Assembly: GCF_014641715.1 (NCBI RefSeq)
Contig: NZ_BMIG01000003.1
Location: 1-64,000, forward strand
Reading direction: 5' to 3'
Source of the DNA: Polaromonas eurypsychrophila
GTDB taxonomy: Bacteria > Pseudomonadota > Gammaproteobacteria > Burkholderiales > Burkholderiaceae_C
Length of the DNA stretch: 64,000 nt
Below are positions 9,217 to 17,755 of the stretch, piece by piece. Position 1 is the first letter of the stretch, and every line of letters starts with the position of its first letter. The notes below the pieces were generated by a model. That model searched no databases. It had not been told where the DNA came from and was given only the letters and a program-made list of their open reading frames with translations. A program made the position numbers and the translations under genes.

Positions 9217-9686
9217 AAAACCCCAATCACCTGAACCTCGAACACCACCGGCTGCCCCGCCAGCGGGTGATTGAAGTCAAACTTCACCGAATCGCCCTCG
9301 GCCTTGACCTGCTGCACCGCGCCGGCGTATTGGCCCCTCCCGTCGGGCGTCGGGAATTGCACCACGTCGCCGACGCTGTATTTCTCGTTGGGGTCGCCCA
9401 ACTCATTGAGCAGCTTGCGCGCCACCCATTGCAGCAGATCCGGGTTGCGCTCGCCAAAAGCCTCGCCGGCCGGCAACGCGAAGCTGGTGCGCGTGCCTTC
9501 TGGCAAGCCCAGCAGGCGCTGTTCGATGGCCGGCGACAACTCGCCCGTGCCCAGGCTCAAGGTGGCGGGTTTGCCGCCAAAGGTGTTGATGATGTCGGCG
9601 CCGTCCGCCCCGGCCATGCGGTAATGCAGGGTCAAAAACGAGCCGGGCTGGACCAGGGCGGGGGCGGATGTTTCCACGGTGGGCAT
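9213..9686 (-). CDS. fkpB: FKBP-type peptidyl-prolyl isomerase (SlpA/FkpB type)
   Basis: The frame encodes 157 residues from the ATG giving [12 protein letters not shown]; a start six codons earlier is possible. The FKBP fold is visible in [26 protein letters not shown] and the insert-in-flap part that distinguishes SlpA/SlyD-like isomerases, then [21 protein letters not shown]. No His-rich SlyD tail is present. It catalyses prolyl isomerisation or acts as a chaperone in the cytoplasm. The stop overlaps the ispH start, so the two are co-translated, as in many proteobacteria. It is divergent from radC. Confidence 0.92.
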   Translation of the reverse strand: MPTVETSAPALVQPGSFLTLHYRMAGADGADIINTFGGKPATLSLGTGELSPAIEQRLLGLPEGTRTSFALPAGEAFGERNPDLLQWVARKLLNELGDPNEKYSVGDVVQFPTPDGRGQYAGAVQQVKAEGDSVKFDFNHPLAGQPVVFEVQVIGVL

Positions 9687-9823
9687 AAAACTTTCGGGCA
9701 ACAACTATTTTGTAAACTGCCCCCATTGTAGAAAGTGCTGTCCGGACACGGAAAACCGGTCCCGCTTAGCCCTGATACTGCTGCTGTCACCGTGTTTTAC
9801 CCACCGGATAGGCCAAACCTGCC

Positions 9824-10498
9824 ATGCTGCTCAAAGACCTGCCTGAAGACGCCCGCCCCCGTGAAAAGCTGCTGGCCCGCGGCCCGGGCGCGCTCAGCGA
9901 CGCCGAGTTGCTGGCGCTGCTGCTGCGCACCGGGCTGCCCGGGAAAAATGCGCTGCAGATGGGCCAGGAGCTGGTGGACACCTTTGGTGGTGTGGCCGGA
10001 CTGCTGCACACCAGCGCGGAAGATCTGAAACGCATCAAGGGCCTGGGGCCGGCCAAACGCTCCGAAATCGTCGCAGTGCTGGAGCTGGCCCGCCGTGCAC
10101 TGGTCCGGCAACTGCAGGACAAGCCCCTGTTCAGCACACCGCAGGCAGTGCGCGACTACCTGCAGTTGCAGCTAGGCAGCCGGCCGCATGAAATTTTTGC
10201 GGTGCTGTTTCTCGACAGCCAGCACCGGCTGATTGCGCTGGAAGAGCTGTTTCGCGGTACGCTGACGCAAACCTCGGTTTACCCTCGTGAAGTGGTGGTG
10301 CGCGCGCTGGCATTGCACGCTGGCAGCGTGGTGCTGGCACATAACCACCCGAGCGGCGAGCCGCGTCCTTCGCGAGCCGACGAGGCGCTGACGCAAACGC
10401 TCAAGGCCGCGCTTGCGCTGGTCGACGTGCGCGTGCTCGACCATTTTGTCGTGACCAGCACGCAGGCCGTGTCCATGGCCGAACTCGGATTGCTCTGA
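9824..10498 (+). CDS. radC: RadC family protein (JAB/MPN domain)
   Basis: The frame encodes 224 residues. The N-terminal helix-hairpin-helix part ([27 protein letters not shown]) is followed by a JAB-type metalloprotease-like domain with [14 protein letters not shown], the H-x-H-x7-S-x2-D zinc site. RadC was once tied to DNA repair, but its true substrate remains unclear; the metal site suggests hydrolase activity. The gene is of normal length and divergent from fkpB, and is followed after four bases by the Smr-domain gene, suggesting a two-gene operon. Confidence 0.95.
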   Translation: MLLKDLPEDARPREKLLARGPGALSDAELLALLLRTGLPGKNALQMGQELVDTFGGVAGLLHTSAEDLKRIKGLGPAKRSEIVAVLELARRALVRQLQDKPLFSTPQAVRDYLQLQLGSRPHEIFAVLFLDSQHRLIALEELFRGTLTQTSVYPREVVVRALALHAGSVVLAHNHPSGEPRPSRADEALTQTLKAALALVDVRVLDHFVVTSTQAVSMAELGLL

Positions 10499-10502
10499 AA
10501 CC

Positions 10503-11165
10503 ATGCCCGCCAAAACACCCGTCATCAAGGATCTGAAGGGGCTAAAAGCCGTCAAGCTCGAAATCGAGACGCGTGCGCGCCAAGAAGCCGAACTCAAAGC
10601 GGCACGCGCGGCCGCGGCTGCCAAAGCGAAAGCTGAGAAGGAACTGTTCTCGCGCGCCATCGGTCCCGTCAAGGCATTGCCCGCCAAACACCTTCCGGGC
10701 CAGCGTGCAAAACTTCCGCAGGTGCAGGCAGCGCCGATTCCGGTTCAGCAGCAGCGCGACGAGTTGGCGGTGATGCGCGAAGCCATCTCCGACGGCTTCG
10801 ACGTAGAAAGCCTGCTCGACACCGACGAGGCACTGAGCTTTCGCCGGCCCGGCATGGGACCGGACGTGGTGCGCAAGCTGCGGCGTGGCGGCTGGAGCAT
10901 CCAGCGCCAGCTCGACCTGCACGGCCTGCGCCGCGAGGACGCGCGCGATGCGCTGTCGGCCTTCATCCGCGAAGCGCACAAGGCCGGCCTGCGCTGCGTG
11001 CGCGTGGTGCACGGCAAGGGCCTGGGTTCGCCCGGCAAAACGCCGGTGCTTAAAGGCCGGGTGCAAAGCTGGCTGATCCAGAAAGCCGAGGTCATTGCCT
11101 TTGTGCAGGCACGGCCGGCCGAAGGCGGTGCGGGGGCGCTGGTGGTGCTGTTGGCGCAGAGTTAA
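10503..11165 (+). CDS. Smr-domain DNA endonuclease-like protein
   Basis: The frame encodes 220 residues. The first 60 are Ala/Lys/Glu-rich and probably a coiled coil. The C-terminal Smr (MutS2-like) domain has LDLHGLRREDAR and VRVVHGKGLGS, the LDxH and HGxG motifs that form the nuclease active site. SmrA/SmrB proteins cleave DNA or mRNA; the ribosome-rescue nuclease SmrB is one family example, and which role applies here cannot be told. It starts four bases after radC. Downstream are two R2 repeats. Confidence 0.85.
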   Translation: MPAKTPVIKDLKGLKAVKLEIETRARQEAELKAARAAAAAKAKAEKELFSRAIGPVKALPAKHLPGQRAKLPQVQAAPIPVQQQRDELAVMREAISDGFDVESLLDTDEALSFRRPGMGPDVVRKLRRGGWSIQRQLDLHGLRREDARDALSAFIREAHKAGLRCVRVVHGKGLGSPGKTPVLKGRVQSWLIQKAEVIAFVQARPAEGGAGALVVLLAQS

Positions 11166-11175
11166 GTGCCGTCAA

Positions 11176-11230
11176 ACCGCTATTGATTGAATAGCTGGTC
11201 ATGCACGCTGGCTATGGGCTGAAGGCTTAT
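11176..11230 (-). repeat. R2 repeat, copy downstream of the Smr gene (reverse)
   Basis: Read on the minus strand it gives CCTTCAGCCCATAG, then AGCTATTC and ATAGCGG, the R2 words. It forms an inverted pair with the copy at 11296-11348 in the gap 11166-11371, which contains no gene. Confidence 0.55.
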
Positions 11231-11295
11231 TGGGCTCATAAAATCTGCCTCCATCCAAACTAGCGCTCAATTTCTTGTCATTTTTATAAGTGAAA

Positions 11296-11348
11296 AGTGC
11301 CTCCAGCCCATACCAGGTATGAATGGATAGCTCCTGAATTAATAGCGA
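11296..11348 (+). repeat. R2 repeat, second copy in the same gap (forward)
   Basis: GTGCCTCCAGCCCATACC is followed by ATAGCTCCTGAATTAATAGC. The orientation is opposite to the copy 70 bases to the left, so the pair could fold into a long hairpin between the convergent Smr and globin genes. Confidence 0.6.
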
Positions 11349-11371
11349 CAGGCGTCGTCATGATTGGAAAG

Positions 11372-11788
11372 TCAAGCCGGGGAATTGCGCATCCAGTCTG
11401 CGGTCTGGAAAAACGAGGCGCGCAGCCGGGTGCGCAATTCTTCATCTACCCCGGTCTCGCCCATAGCCTGGTCCATGCAGGCCAGCCACTGGTCGCGCTC
11501 CAGGATGCCGATGGCAAAAGGCATGTGGCGCAGGCGCAGTTTGGGGTGGCCGAATTTCTCGGTGTAATGCTGCGGCCCACCCAACCAGCCGCACAAAAAC
11601 CAGAACAGGCGCTGCCTGGCATTGACCAGTTCGCTCCCGTGCGCGGCGCGCAGTGCGCTGTAGGCGGGCTCCAGGTCCATGAGGTCGTAAAAACGTTCTA
11701 CCAGCGCTTTGACTTTTTCTTCACCGCCTATCCAGGCGAAGGGAGTCTCGAACGGCGGTGTGCCCGGTGGTTTTTCTTCGATTTGCAT
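11372..11788 (-). CDS. Group II truncated haemoglobin
   Basis: The frame encodes 138 residues from the ATG giving MQIEEKPPG; a start seven codons upstream is also possible. The truncated globin fold shows Tyr B10 in ERFYDLMD, the haem-ligating His in KLRLRHMPF after YTEKFGHP, and Trp G8 in DQWLACM, all typical of group II. Such globins bind O2 or NO and are linked to oxidative or nitrosative stress; the substrate here is not known. It is a single gene, convergent with the Smr gene and downstream of a large palindromic repeat. Confidence 0.9.
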   Translation of the reverse strand: MQIEEKPPGTPPFETPFAWIGGEEKVKALVERFYDLMDLEPAYSALRAAHGSELVNARQRLFWFLCGWLGGPQHYTEKFGHPKLRLRHMPFAIGILERDQWLACMDQAMGETGVDEELRTRLRASFFQTADWMRNSPA

Positions 11789-11817
11789 GTTACTGAGAGG
11801 GAAGTTCAAAAGGACTT

Positions 11818-11911
11818 GTCATTGCGGACTTGATCCGCAATCCATGCGCCGCGAGCTGGGCTGGTGGTTCATGCGGCGTGGATCCCGGATCGAGTCCGAG
11901 ATGACAGGCAG
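11818..11911. repeat. Large imperfect palindrome (TGTCAT...ATGACA element)
   Basis: The left arm TGTCATTGCGGACTTGATCC pairs with the right arm ending GATCGAGTCCGAGATGACA over about 38 bases with a few mismatches, leaving a loop of some 15 bases. The transcript would fold into a long hairpin. Similar TCATTGCGGACTTGATCCG elements occur as dispersed palindromes in many bacteria. It lies between the globin gene and the permease stop. Confidence 0.75.
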
Positions 11912-11918
11912 GGAAAAC

Positions 11919-14465
11919 TTATTGTGCCTTGCGCAAGGTCTCAACCACCGGCGTGTTGAGCACCGAGCGCAAGCCCCACCACCCCGCCGCCAGCGCCAGC
12001 GCCGCGCCTGCCAGGCTGCCCAACACCGGCACCGTCCAGGAGCCGGTCCAGTTGAAATTGAAGACAAAACGCGCCAGGCCCCAGCCTACCGCGAGCGCCA
12101 CGATGGACGCGAGAAAACCGGCCAACAGGCCGACACCGGCGAGCTCGGCGCGCTGCACCTGGCGCAGCAGCGAGGCCCGCGCACCGACGGCACGCATGAT
12201 GGCAAACTCTCGCGCGCGCTCCTCTCGCGTCGCGGTGATCGCCGCAAACAGCACGACGAGACCGGCAGCCAGTGTGAAGCCGAACAAAAATTCGACCGCG
12301 CGAATCACCTGGTCAAGCACGCGCTGCACCTGGGCGATGGTGCTGCTCATGTCGACGTTGGTGATGTTGGGGAAAGCCTTGACCAGCTCGTTGTCGAAGC
12401 TGCGCGGAGTGGGCTGGCCAGCAACTGCCGCCACCCGTTCGGGCGCGCGAAAGGCGCTGATGTAAGACACCGGCACGTCGGCGAGTTGCGCCACCGGGTA
12501 CATCGCAAAAAAGTTGACGCGCATCGAGCCCCAGTCCACTGCGCGCAGGCTGCTGATCTTTGTGACCTTGATTTGCCCGCCAATGTCAAAGCTCAAGGCA
12601 TCGTCGAGCTTGAGACCCAGCGTCTTGGCAATCCCGTCTTCCACACTGATGGCGTCGTTTTCATCGGCGGTCCAGCGCCCAGCCACCACCTTGTTGTGCG
12701 AAGGCATGTCGCTGCTGTTGGACAGGTTGAACTCGCGGTCCACCAGGCGTTTAGCGCGGTCATCTGCAAAGTCGTCAGGCGTGATGGCCTTGCCGTTGAC
12801 CGCTACCAGGCGGCCGCGAATCATCGGGTACCAGTCGAACTTGCTCACTCCGCCGTCACGCAGCGCTTTCTGGAACGCCTCGCCTTGCTCCGGCTGCACA
12901 TTGATGACAAAACGATTGGGAGCATCGGGCGGCGTGGCATTGCGCCAACTGCTGATCAGGTCGGTACGCAGCAACACCAGCAGCATCAATGCCAGCAAGC
13001 CAACCGCCAACGCGCTGACCTGCACCACCGCATAGGCGGGGCGCGCCGAGAGCTGGCGAGTGGCCAGCACCAGCCAGCGCGGCGCGGTGGCCTCATTGAC
13101 GCTGGCGCGCAGCAAGCGCACGGCCAGATAGCTGCTGGCTGCAAACACCAGCACCGCGCCAGCAAACCCGCCGACTGCGATCAAGCCGAGTTTGAGGTCG
13201 CTGCTGGCCGCCACCAGCAGGGCCGCAAAACCCAATATGCCGACCAGCAGGACCGCCAGCGAGGCCGGCCGCAGGTTGCCGACGTCGCGTCGGATCACGC
13301 GCAGCGGCGGCACCTGTGCCAGTTGCAACACTGGCGGCAGCCCGAAGGCCAGCAGCAGGGTCAAACCCATACCCATGCCAAAAGCCACCGGCCAGAAGGT
13401 GGCGGCCGGCAGCACGGTTTCAACCAGGCCGGCCAGCAACAGCACAAAGCCGTAATGCACACCGTAGCCGATCAGCACGCCAAGCGCGCTCGCCATCATG
13501 CCGGCCAGCACAAATTCGAAGGTGTAGGCCAGCGCGATGGTGCGCTGCGGCTGGCCCAGCACACGCAGCATGGCGCAGTCGTCGAGGTGTTTTGCAGCGA
13601 ACCCGCGCGCCACAATGGCCACCGCCACGGCGCTGAGCAGTGCAGCCAGCAAAGCCACCAGATTGAGAAATTTTTCCGCGCGGTCCAGCGTCTGACGCAT
13701 CTCGGGACTACCACTTTCGAGCGACTCAAGGCGTACTCCCCTCACGTCGGCCATTTTGATCTCCTGCGTGGCCCACTGCACATAACTCTTCACCGCCGCC
13801 TCGCTGCCGGCCACGGCGAAGCGGTAATTGGTGCGGCTGGCCGGCTGAATCAGTTTGGTGGCAGCGAGGTCGGCGCTGTTGACCATGACACGTGGCGAGA
13901 AGTTGATGAAGCCCGCGCCCCGATCCGGCTCCTGCACGATCACGCGCGTGAGCTTGAAGCTGGCGTCACCCATCAGCAGGGTCTGGCCGAGGCGCAAGCT
14001 CAACGCATCGAGCAGCGACGCATCGACCCAGGCGGTGCCTGACGCCGGTATCTCGCGCGTGACCGCACCGGCGCCCTCGATGCTTTCAGCCACGACGACA
14101 TTGCCGCGCAAGGGGTAGCCCTCGGGCACGGCCTTGAAGGCCACTAGCTTGCTCGCACCGCCGTCTGCCTCCAACGCACGGCCCATGGTCGGGAATGTCA
14201 CGGTCGAAATCGCCTGCAAGCCGAGGCTGCGCGCCTTGGCGACGAAAACCTCGGGCGTCACGCCGTCGCTGCGCAACACCGCATCACCACCGAGCAGCTG
14301 GCGCGCATCGCGCTGCAGGCCACCCTTGAGCCGGTCGGCAAAAAACCCCACGGCTGTCAGCGCAGCAACAGCCAGGGTGACGGCCACGATCAGCAGGCGC
14401 AGCTCGCCGGCACGCAAATCACGCAGCAGGGTGCGCCAGCCGAGTTTGAGGAAAAGTGGGCTCAT
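11919..14465 (-). CDS. FtsX-type ABC transporter permease (YbbP-like)
   Basis: The frame encodes 848 residues. An N-terminal membrane helix (LRLLIVAVTLAVAALTAVGFFADRL) is followed by a large periplasmic domain. Then come two FtsX/MacB-like four-helix blocks (about residues 260-430 and 720-840), the second with the family stretch ATREERAREFAIMRAVGA. Proteins of this size pair with a small ATPase (YbbA) and are thought to act in envelope lipid or lipoprotein handling. No ATPase gene is next to it here. The length matches the family and no lesion is seen. Confidence 0.88.
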   Translation of the reverse strand: MSPLFLKLGWRTLLRDLRAGELRLLIVAVTLAVAALTAVGFFADRLKGGLQRDARQLLGGDAVLRSDGVTPEVFVAKARSLGLQAISTVTFPTMGRALEADGGASKLVAFKAVPEGYPLRGNVVVAESIEGAGAVTREIPASGTAWVDASLLDALSLRLGQTLLMGDASFKLTRVIVQEPDRGAGFINFSPRVMVNSADLAATKLIQPASRTNYRFAVAGSEAAVKSYVQWATQEIKMADVRGVRLESLESGSPEMRQTLDRAEKFLNLVALLAALLSAVAVAIVARGFAAKHLDDCAMLRVLGQPQRTIALAYTFEFVLAGMMASALGVLIGYGVHYGFVLLLAGLVETVLPAATFWPVAFGMGMGLTLLLAFGLPPVLQLAQVPPLRVIRRDVGNLRPASLAVLLVGILGFAALLVAASSDLKLGLIAVGGFAGAVLVFAASSYLAVRLLRASVNEATAPRWLVLATRQLSARPAYAVVQVSALAVGLLALMLLVLLRTDLISSWRNATPPDAPNRFVINVQPEQGEAFQKALRDGGVSKFDWYPMIRGRLVAVNGKAITPDDFADDRAKRLVDREFNLSNSSDMPSHNKVVAGRWTADENDAISVEDGIAKTLGLKLDDALSFDIGGQIKVTKISSLRAVDWGSMRVNFFAMYPVAQLADVPVSYISAFRAPERVAAVAGQPTPRSFDNELVKAFPNITNVDMSSTIAQVQRVLDQVIRAVEFLFGFTLAAGLVVLFAAITATREERAREFAIMRAVGARASLLRQVQRAELAGVGLLAGFLASIVALAVGWGLARFVFNFNWTGSWTVPVLGSLAGAALALAAGWWGLRSVLNTPVVETLRKAQ

Positions 14466-15118
14466 GAACGAACCTTAACGCAAAGCTCGCGCCCTTTCGG
14501 CGAGGACGGGTTTGTCGCGTGGGTGCCGGTGCCGGGTCTATTGGAAGGTCAATCCCCTGCCTGGCCGCCAGTTCGGCCAGCCTGTCCATGGGCTCACGCC
14601 AGGGATGGAAGGCCAGATCAAAAGTGTGTTTGTGCACGTTGTATAGGGTTTTGGCCCGCAAATCCTGGAAAGCGCGGATGCTTTCCTCCGGCGTCATGTG
14701 CACGCTGGGCCCGTCTTTGTCGTAAGCGCCGTTTTCCATCAATGCGAGGGCGATGTTCGGGAAACGCTCGCCAATTTGACGGAAGCCGGAAAATAACAGG
14801 AATCGCCGCTGTCGAAAATCTGCTGGTCGCCGCTCTGGATCACCCACGACGCCCAAAGCGTGTTGTGTCGGTCGTTCAGGCTGCGCCCGGAAAAATACTG
14901 CGATGGCGTGGCCGCGAGCTGTACGCCTGCATGGCTCCCGGACTGGCACCAGCCGAACTCCTGGATGCGCCGGGCCGGCACCTTCATGCCAAGCAGCCGT
15001 GCGCCCACCCCGGTCGGCACGAAATAGCGGTTTACTTTTCGAAAGCGGCTGGCGTGCTGCAGCCGGCCAAAGCCAAGGCGCAGGTGAAAAGCGAAGGGCG
15101 GCGCGGCAAGGTGTTCAT
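14419..15118 (-). pseudogene. Broken metallo-beta-lactamase-fold lipoprotein gene (NAPE-PLD/UlaG-like)
   Basis: The start at 15118 gives a lipoprotein signal (FTCALALAGCSTPAAFEK), then a stop. After a break, another frame gives VPTGVGARLL, FSGRSLNDRHNTLWASWV and FDSGDSCYFP. A second shift near 14790-14800 leads to FRQIGERFPNIALALMENGAYDKD and FDLAFHPWREP. This order is that of the MBL-fold family acting on N-acylphosphatidylethanolamine-like substrates. About 150 residues, including the first His-x-His-x-Asp-His metal site, are missing between the signal and the first body fragment. The internal deletion and frameshift make it a pseudogene. Its tail overlaps the permease start. Confidence 0.75.
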
Positions 15119-15159
15119 GAAGCAGCGGTAACCGCCGCTCAATTACGCCAGTATTAGGC

Positions 15160-16671
15160 TCAACGCCCGGTCAGCCTTTGCTCCAGTGCCTGCAGCACAG
15201 GCTTGATCTTCTCGCCCACTCTGATCTGCGGGTTGGAAAATCCGTCGGTTTTGCCGGCCTCGATTTCGCGCTGCTGGATCACGGGAACGGCGGCAGCAAA
15301 AGCCTTCTCAAAGGAGCGGGTTTTGCGCAATTGCTCGTCAAACACGGCGCGGCCGAAAAAAGTCAGCTCCGACAACTGGCCGCAGCCGTAAGAGGTGTGG
15401 GTGGCGTCGGCCGCGGTCATGACCAACGAGTGGTCGTCGGCCAGCACATTGACCCAGCCACCGGAATAACAGGCAGACACAGCGATCACGCGGTTCCGAA
15501 TGCCGGCCTGGTCCAGCGCGGCGCGCAATTCGGTCGGGCTCAGTGGCGGCACTTCCAGCGGCCAGTGCGAAGCGGCGAGCTTGAAGTCTCGCGCGCCGTG
15601 TGAGGTCATGTAGACCACCAGCAGGTCCTTGTCGCGGTCCATGCGCTGGGCCAGGGCCTCTATGGCGCGCTGCAGGTTCAGCGTCGTCGCCCACGGATGC
15701 GTTGTCGCGGTGCCGGCATGGTTCAACAAATGAATCACCCGGCCCTGGGCGTCAAAACGCTCGGCCAGCACAGCGCTGACGAGGGTGCTCTCACGCAGGA
15801 ACACGTCCTCTGCCGCATAGGGCGCGAACACCAGGCCATAAACATCGGTCACTCCGGGACGCTCCGGTGCGATGGCGGCGACCATGCGCTGCCACAGCGC
15901 CTGCTGCGCTTCCAGGGTTTCCTGCGACAGGCGCAGCCGCGGACGCGTGTCCTCGGCCCGGGCGGCGAGATCAGGGTCGCTGACCCAGGCGCGCGCCTCG
16001 AATTGCCAGAGATTCAGGCCGGTTGCGGCCATCATGGCCAGCATGAGCACAAAGGCACGCCAACCCAGCCCGGCAAAGCGGGCAATCAGTACCCACGTCA
16101 CTGCCAGCGACCATGCGGTGAATACGCCATAAAGCGCCCAGTAAAACCAGGCCTGCTCAAACACCGCAGCACTGACCCAACCCTGAGTTATCGCACCGAT
16201 CACGGCTTGGCCCAGTACCAGGTTGGGCAGGGAAGCGGCCAACCAGAGGACAAAAAATGCCGCAATACCGCGGGGTCGCCCGGACCTGCTGCCTGCCGGG
16301 TCCGCGACACCAGACATTTTCGGGAATGCCCACCAGGCCAGCGCCACACCCAGGCCCGTGGACCACCAGCTGGACAGCCAGGCCTGCACATCAAATCGCG
16401 CGGGTCCGGCGATGTCCAGACGCAACAGCGTGATCTCGAGCACCGACACCAACGCGGCCACCATCAGCACCTGCGCGGGCGTCGGGGCATGGCCGCCGAC
16501 CCGGGGCGCCTGGAAAAATGCGCTTCGCAGGCCCTCCGCCAGCCAGCGCGCTGTGGACAGACCGGCCCATGTGTGCCGGTCAGAGCGGGCAGTGTCGGTC
16601 AGAGGTTCAGGAATGCCGGGCAGCGTGGCCTGGAGGTCGGAATCGTGCATGGCGGCATCATGCCATGGCAC
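15160..16671 (-). CDS. Membrane-anchored C13 (legumain-like) cysteine peptidase
   Basis: The frame encodes 503 residues; an in-frame ATG seven codons later is also possible. The N-terminal half has five or so hydrophobic segments (about residues 65-225: VLMVAALVSVLEI, LGVALAWWAF, AAFFVLWLAA, WALYGVFTAWSLAV, FVLMLAMMAAT). The C-terminal half is a caspase-like clan CD domain with catalytic His358 in YMTSHGARDF and Cys401 in SACYSGGW, the dyad of family C13. The catalytic part would face the periplasm or cytoplasm depending on helix count. Substrates of bacterial C13 enzymes are largely unknown. It lies 13 bases after fdhD, so may be read from the same transcript. Confidence 0.85.
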   Translation of the reverse strand: MPWHDAAMHDSDLQATLPGIPEPLTDTARSDRHTWAGLSTARWLAEGLRSAFFQAPRVGGHAPTPAQVLMVAALVSVLEITLLRLDIAGPARFDVQAWLSSWWSTGLGVALAWWAFPKMSGVADPAGSRSGRPRGIAAFFVLWLAASLPNLVLGQAVIGAITQGWVSAAVFEQAWFYWALYGVFTAWSLAVTWVLIARFAGLGWRAFVLMLAMMAATGLNLWQFEARAWVSDPDLAARAEDTRPRLRLSQETLEAQQALWQRMVAAIAPERPGVTDVYGLVFAPYAAEDVFLRESTLVSAVLAERFDAQGRVIHLLNHAGTATTHPWATTLNLQRAIEALAQRMDRDKDLLVVYMTSHGARDFKLAASHWPLEVPPLSPTELRAALDQAGIRNRVIAVSACYSGGWVNVLADDHSLVMTAADATHTSYGCGQLSELTFFGRAVFDEQLRKTRSFEKAFAAAVPVIQQREIEAGKTDGFSNPQIRVGEKIKPVLQALEQRLTGR

Positions 16672-16683
16672 TTTGGCGCTTCT

Positions 16684-17688
16684 TCAAGCCGGCCCAGCAG
16701 ACGCGCGTATTTTCGGCCCGGCGAGTTCGGGCTGCAGATGAAGCCGCTGCGCGCTGGAATAACAGACAAAACGCTTGTTGGTGGCGCGGCCAATCGCGCA
16801 CAGCCCGACCGCCTGCGCGACCTGGTGGCCCATCTGCGTGATGCCGCTGCGCGAGACCACAATCGGCACACCCATCTGCGCCGACTTGATGACCATCTCA
16901 CTGGTCAGGCGGCCGGTCGTATAAAACACCAGGCCTGCCAGAGCCCCCCCCTCTTCACCAGCCGGGGCCGCGGAACTGGCTTCGCCGGGCCGCAGGCGCA
17001 GCGCCCCTTCTTCCCGTGCAAGGGGCAGCGAATCACACGCAGTGGGGAACGTGGGGGCCATACTGAGCGTGGGGGCCATATTGATCCACATCCAGCCGGC
17101 AATGGTGTCAATGGCGTTGTGGCGGCCAACGTCCTCGACAAAGAGCAGCATCTCCGGCTCATCGGCCGTCACCGCAAACAGCGCGCAGGCATGCACCGAG
17201 CCGGCCGACTTGTAGGTGGTCTCCTTGAGCCGGATGGTGTTGACCAGCCCGTAGAGCTGTCCTTGTGTGATCTGCGCATCGGCAGGCAGAACAATCTGGT
17301 CGACCTCATCCATCAGGCCGCCAAACACGCTGCCCTGCCCGCAACCCGTTGTGACCACCCGTTTGGCGGTTTTTTCCTCAATGTCGGCGATGCCGTGTCG
17401 CGTCCTGACCGCAGCAGCGCCCACATCCCAGTCCACCGTGATGGACTCGATGTCGCCCACCTGCCTGATGAGGCGCTGGTTGCGCAGGTAACCAAGCACC
17501 AGCAGCTCGGGGTGAGCGCCCAGGGTCATCAGCGTCACCAGCTCTCGCTTGTCGACGTAAACCGTCAGGGCGCGCTCAGCAGGGATGGCGATTTTGTGCG
17601 ACTCACCGTATTCATTGACGGCATCGATCTCGCAGGTCAGCGGCGCCTGCGCGCGCGTGAGGTGAGGCATTGAAGACAGGGACATCAC
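16684..17688 (-). CDS. fdhD: Formate dehydrogenase accessory sulfurtransferase
   Basis: The frame encodes 334 residues. FdhD transfers sulfur from IscS to the molybdenum cofactor so that formate dehydrogenase becomes active. Family features include LGYLRNQRLI, VVTTGCGQGSVF with the sulfur-carrying Cys, HACALF, DVGRHNAIDTIAGWMW and FYTTGRLTSEMVIK. Between the last two, an R1 repeat adds about 47 residues (about 203-249, including LRLRPGEASSAAPAGE), read through in frame. A terminator lies between this gene and the upstream small-protein gene, so it may have its own promoter or depend on read-through. Confidence 0.95.
   Translation of the reverse strand: MMSLSSMPHLTRAQAPLTCEIDAVNEYGESHKIAIPAERALTVYVDKRELVTLMTLGAHPELLVLGYLRNQRLIRQVGDIESITVDWDVGAAAVRTRHGIADIEEKTAKRVVTTGCGQGSVFGGLMDEVDQIVLPADAQITQGQLYGLVNTIRLKETTYKSAGSVHACALFAVTADEPEMLLFVEDVGRHNAIDTIAGWMWINMAPTLSMAPTFPTACDSLPLAREEGALRLRPGEASSAAPAGEEGGALAGLVFYTTGRLTSEMVIKSAQMGVPIVVSRSGITQMGHQVAQAVGLCAIGRATNKRFVCYSSAQRLHLQPELAGPKIRASAGPA
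16941..17081 (-). repeat. R1 repeat inside fdhD
   Basis: The minus strand carries CGTGGGGGCC inverted ends, GGGGCGCTGCGCCTGCGGCC, CGGCGAAGCC and GCGGCCCC. A partial duplication of the outer word (GTGGGGGCCAT at two places) is seen. It is in frame in fdhD, between the two most conserved blocks. Confidence 0.8.
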
Positions 17689-17696
17689 AGAAGACT

Positions 17697-17735
17697 ACAA
17701 CAAAAAGAAAAGGCCGACACCTTGCGGGTCGGCCC
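17697..17735 (-). terminator. Rho-independent terminator after the fdh structural genes
   Basis: GGCCGAC (17712-17718) pairs with GTCGGCC (17728-17734), and the minus strand continues CCTTTTCTTTTTG. It would end the formate dehydrogenase transcript before fdhD. Confidence 0.7.
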
Positions 17736-17755
17736 TGGTCAGCGCCTGGAAATTT

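Noticed and set aside
11709..14042. 777-codon plus-strand frame opposite the FtsX-type permease
   Set aside because: It is antisense to a clearly conserved membrane protein, has His/Gln/Arg-rich composition typical of the shadow frame of high-GC genes, and shows no domain.
14523..15131. 202-codon plus-strand frame over the broken MBL gene
   Set aside because: The minus strand gives recognisable pieces of an MBL-fold protein, so the plus-strand frame is a shadow.
15697..17673. 658-codon plus-strand frame opposite the C13 peptidase gene and fdhD
   Set aside because: It runs antisense across two recognised genes and has the Arg/His/Gln-rich bias of non-coding frames.
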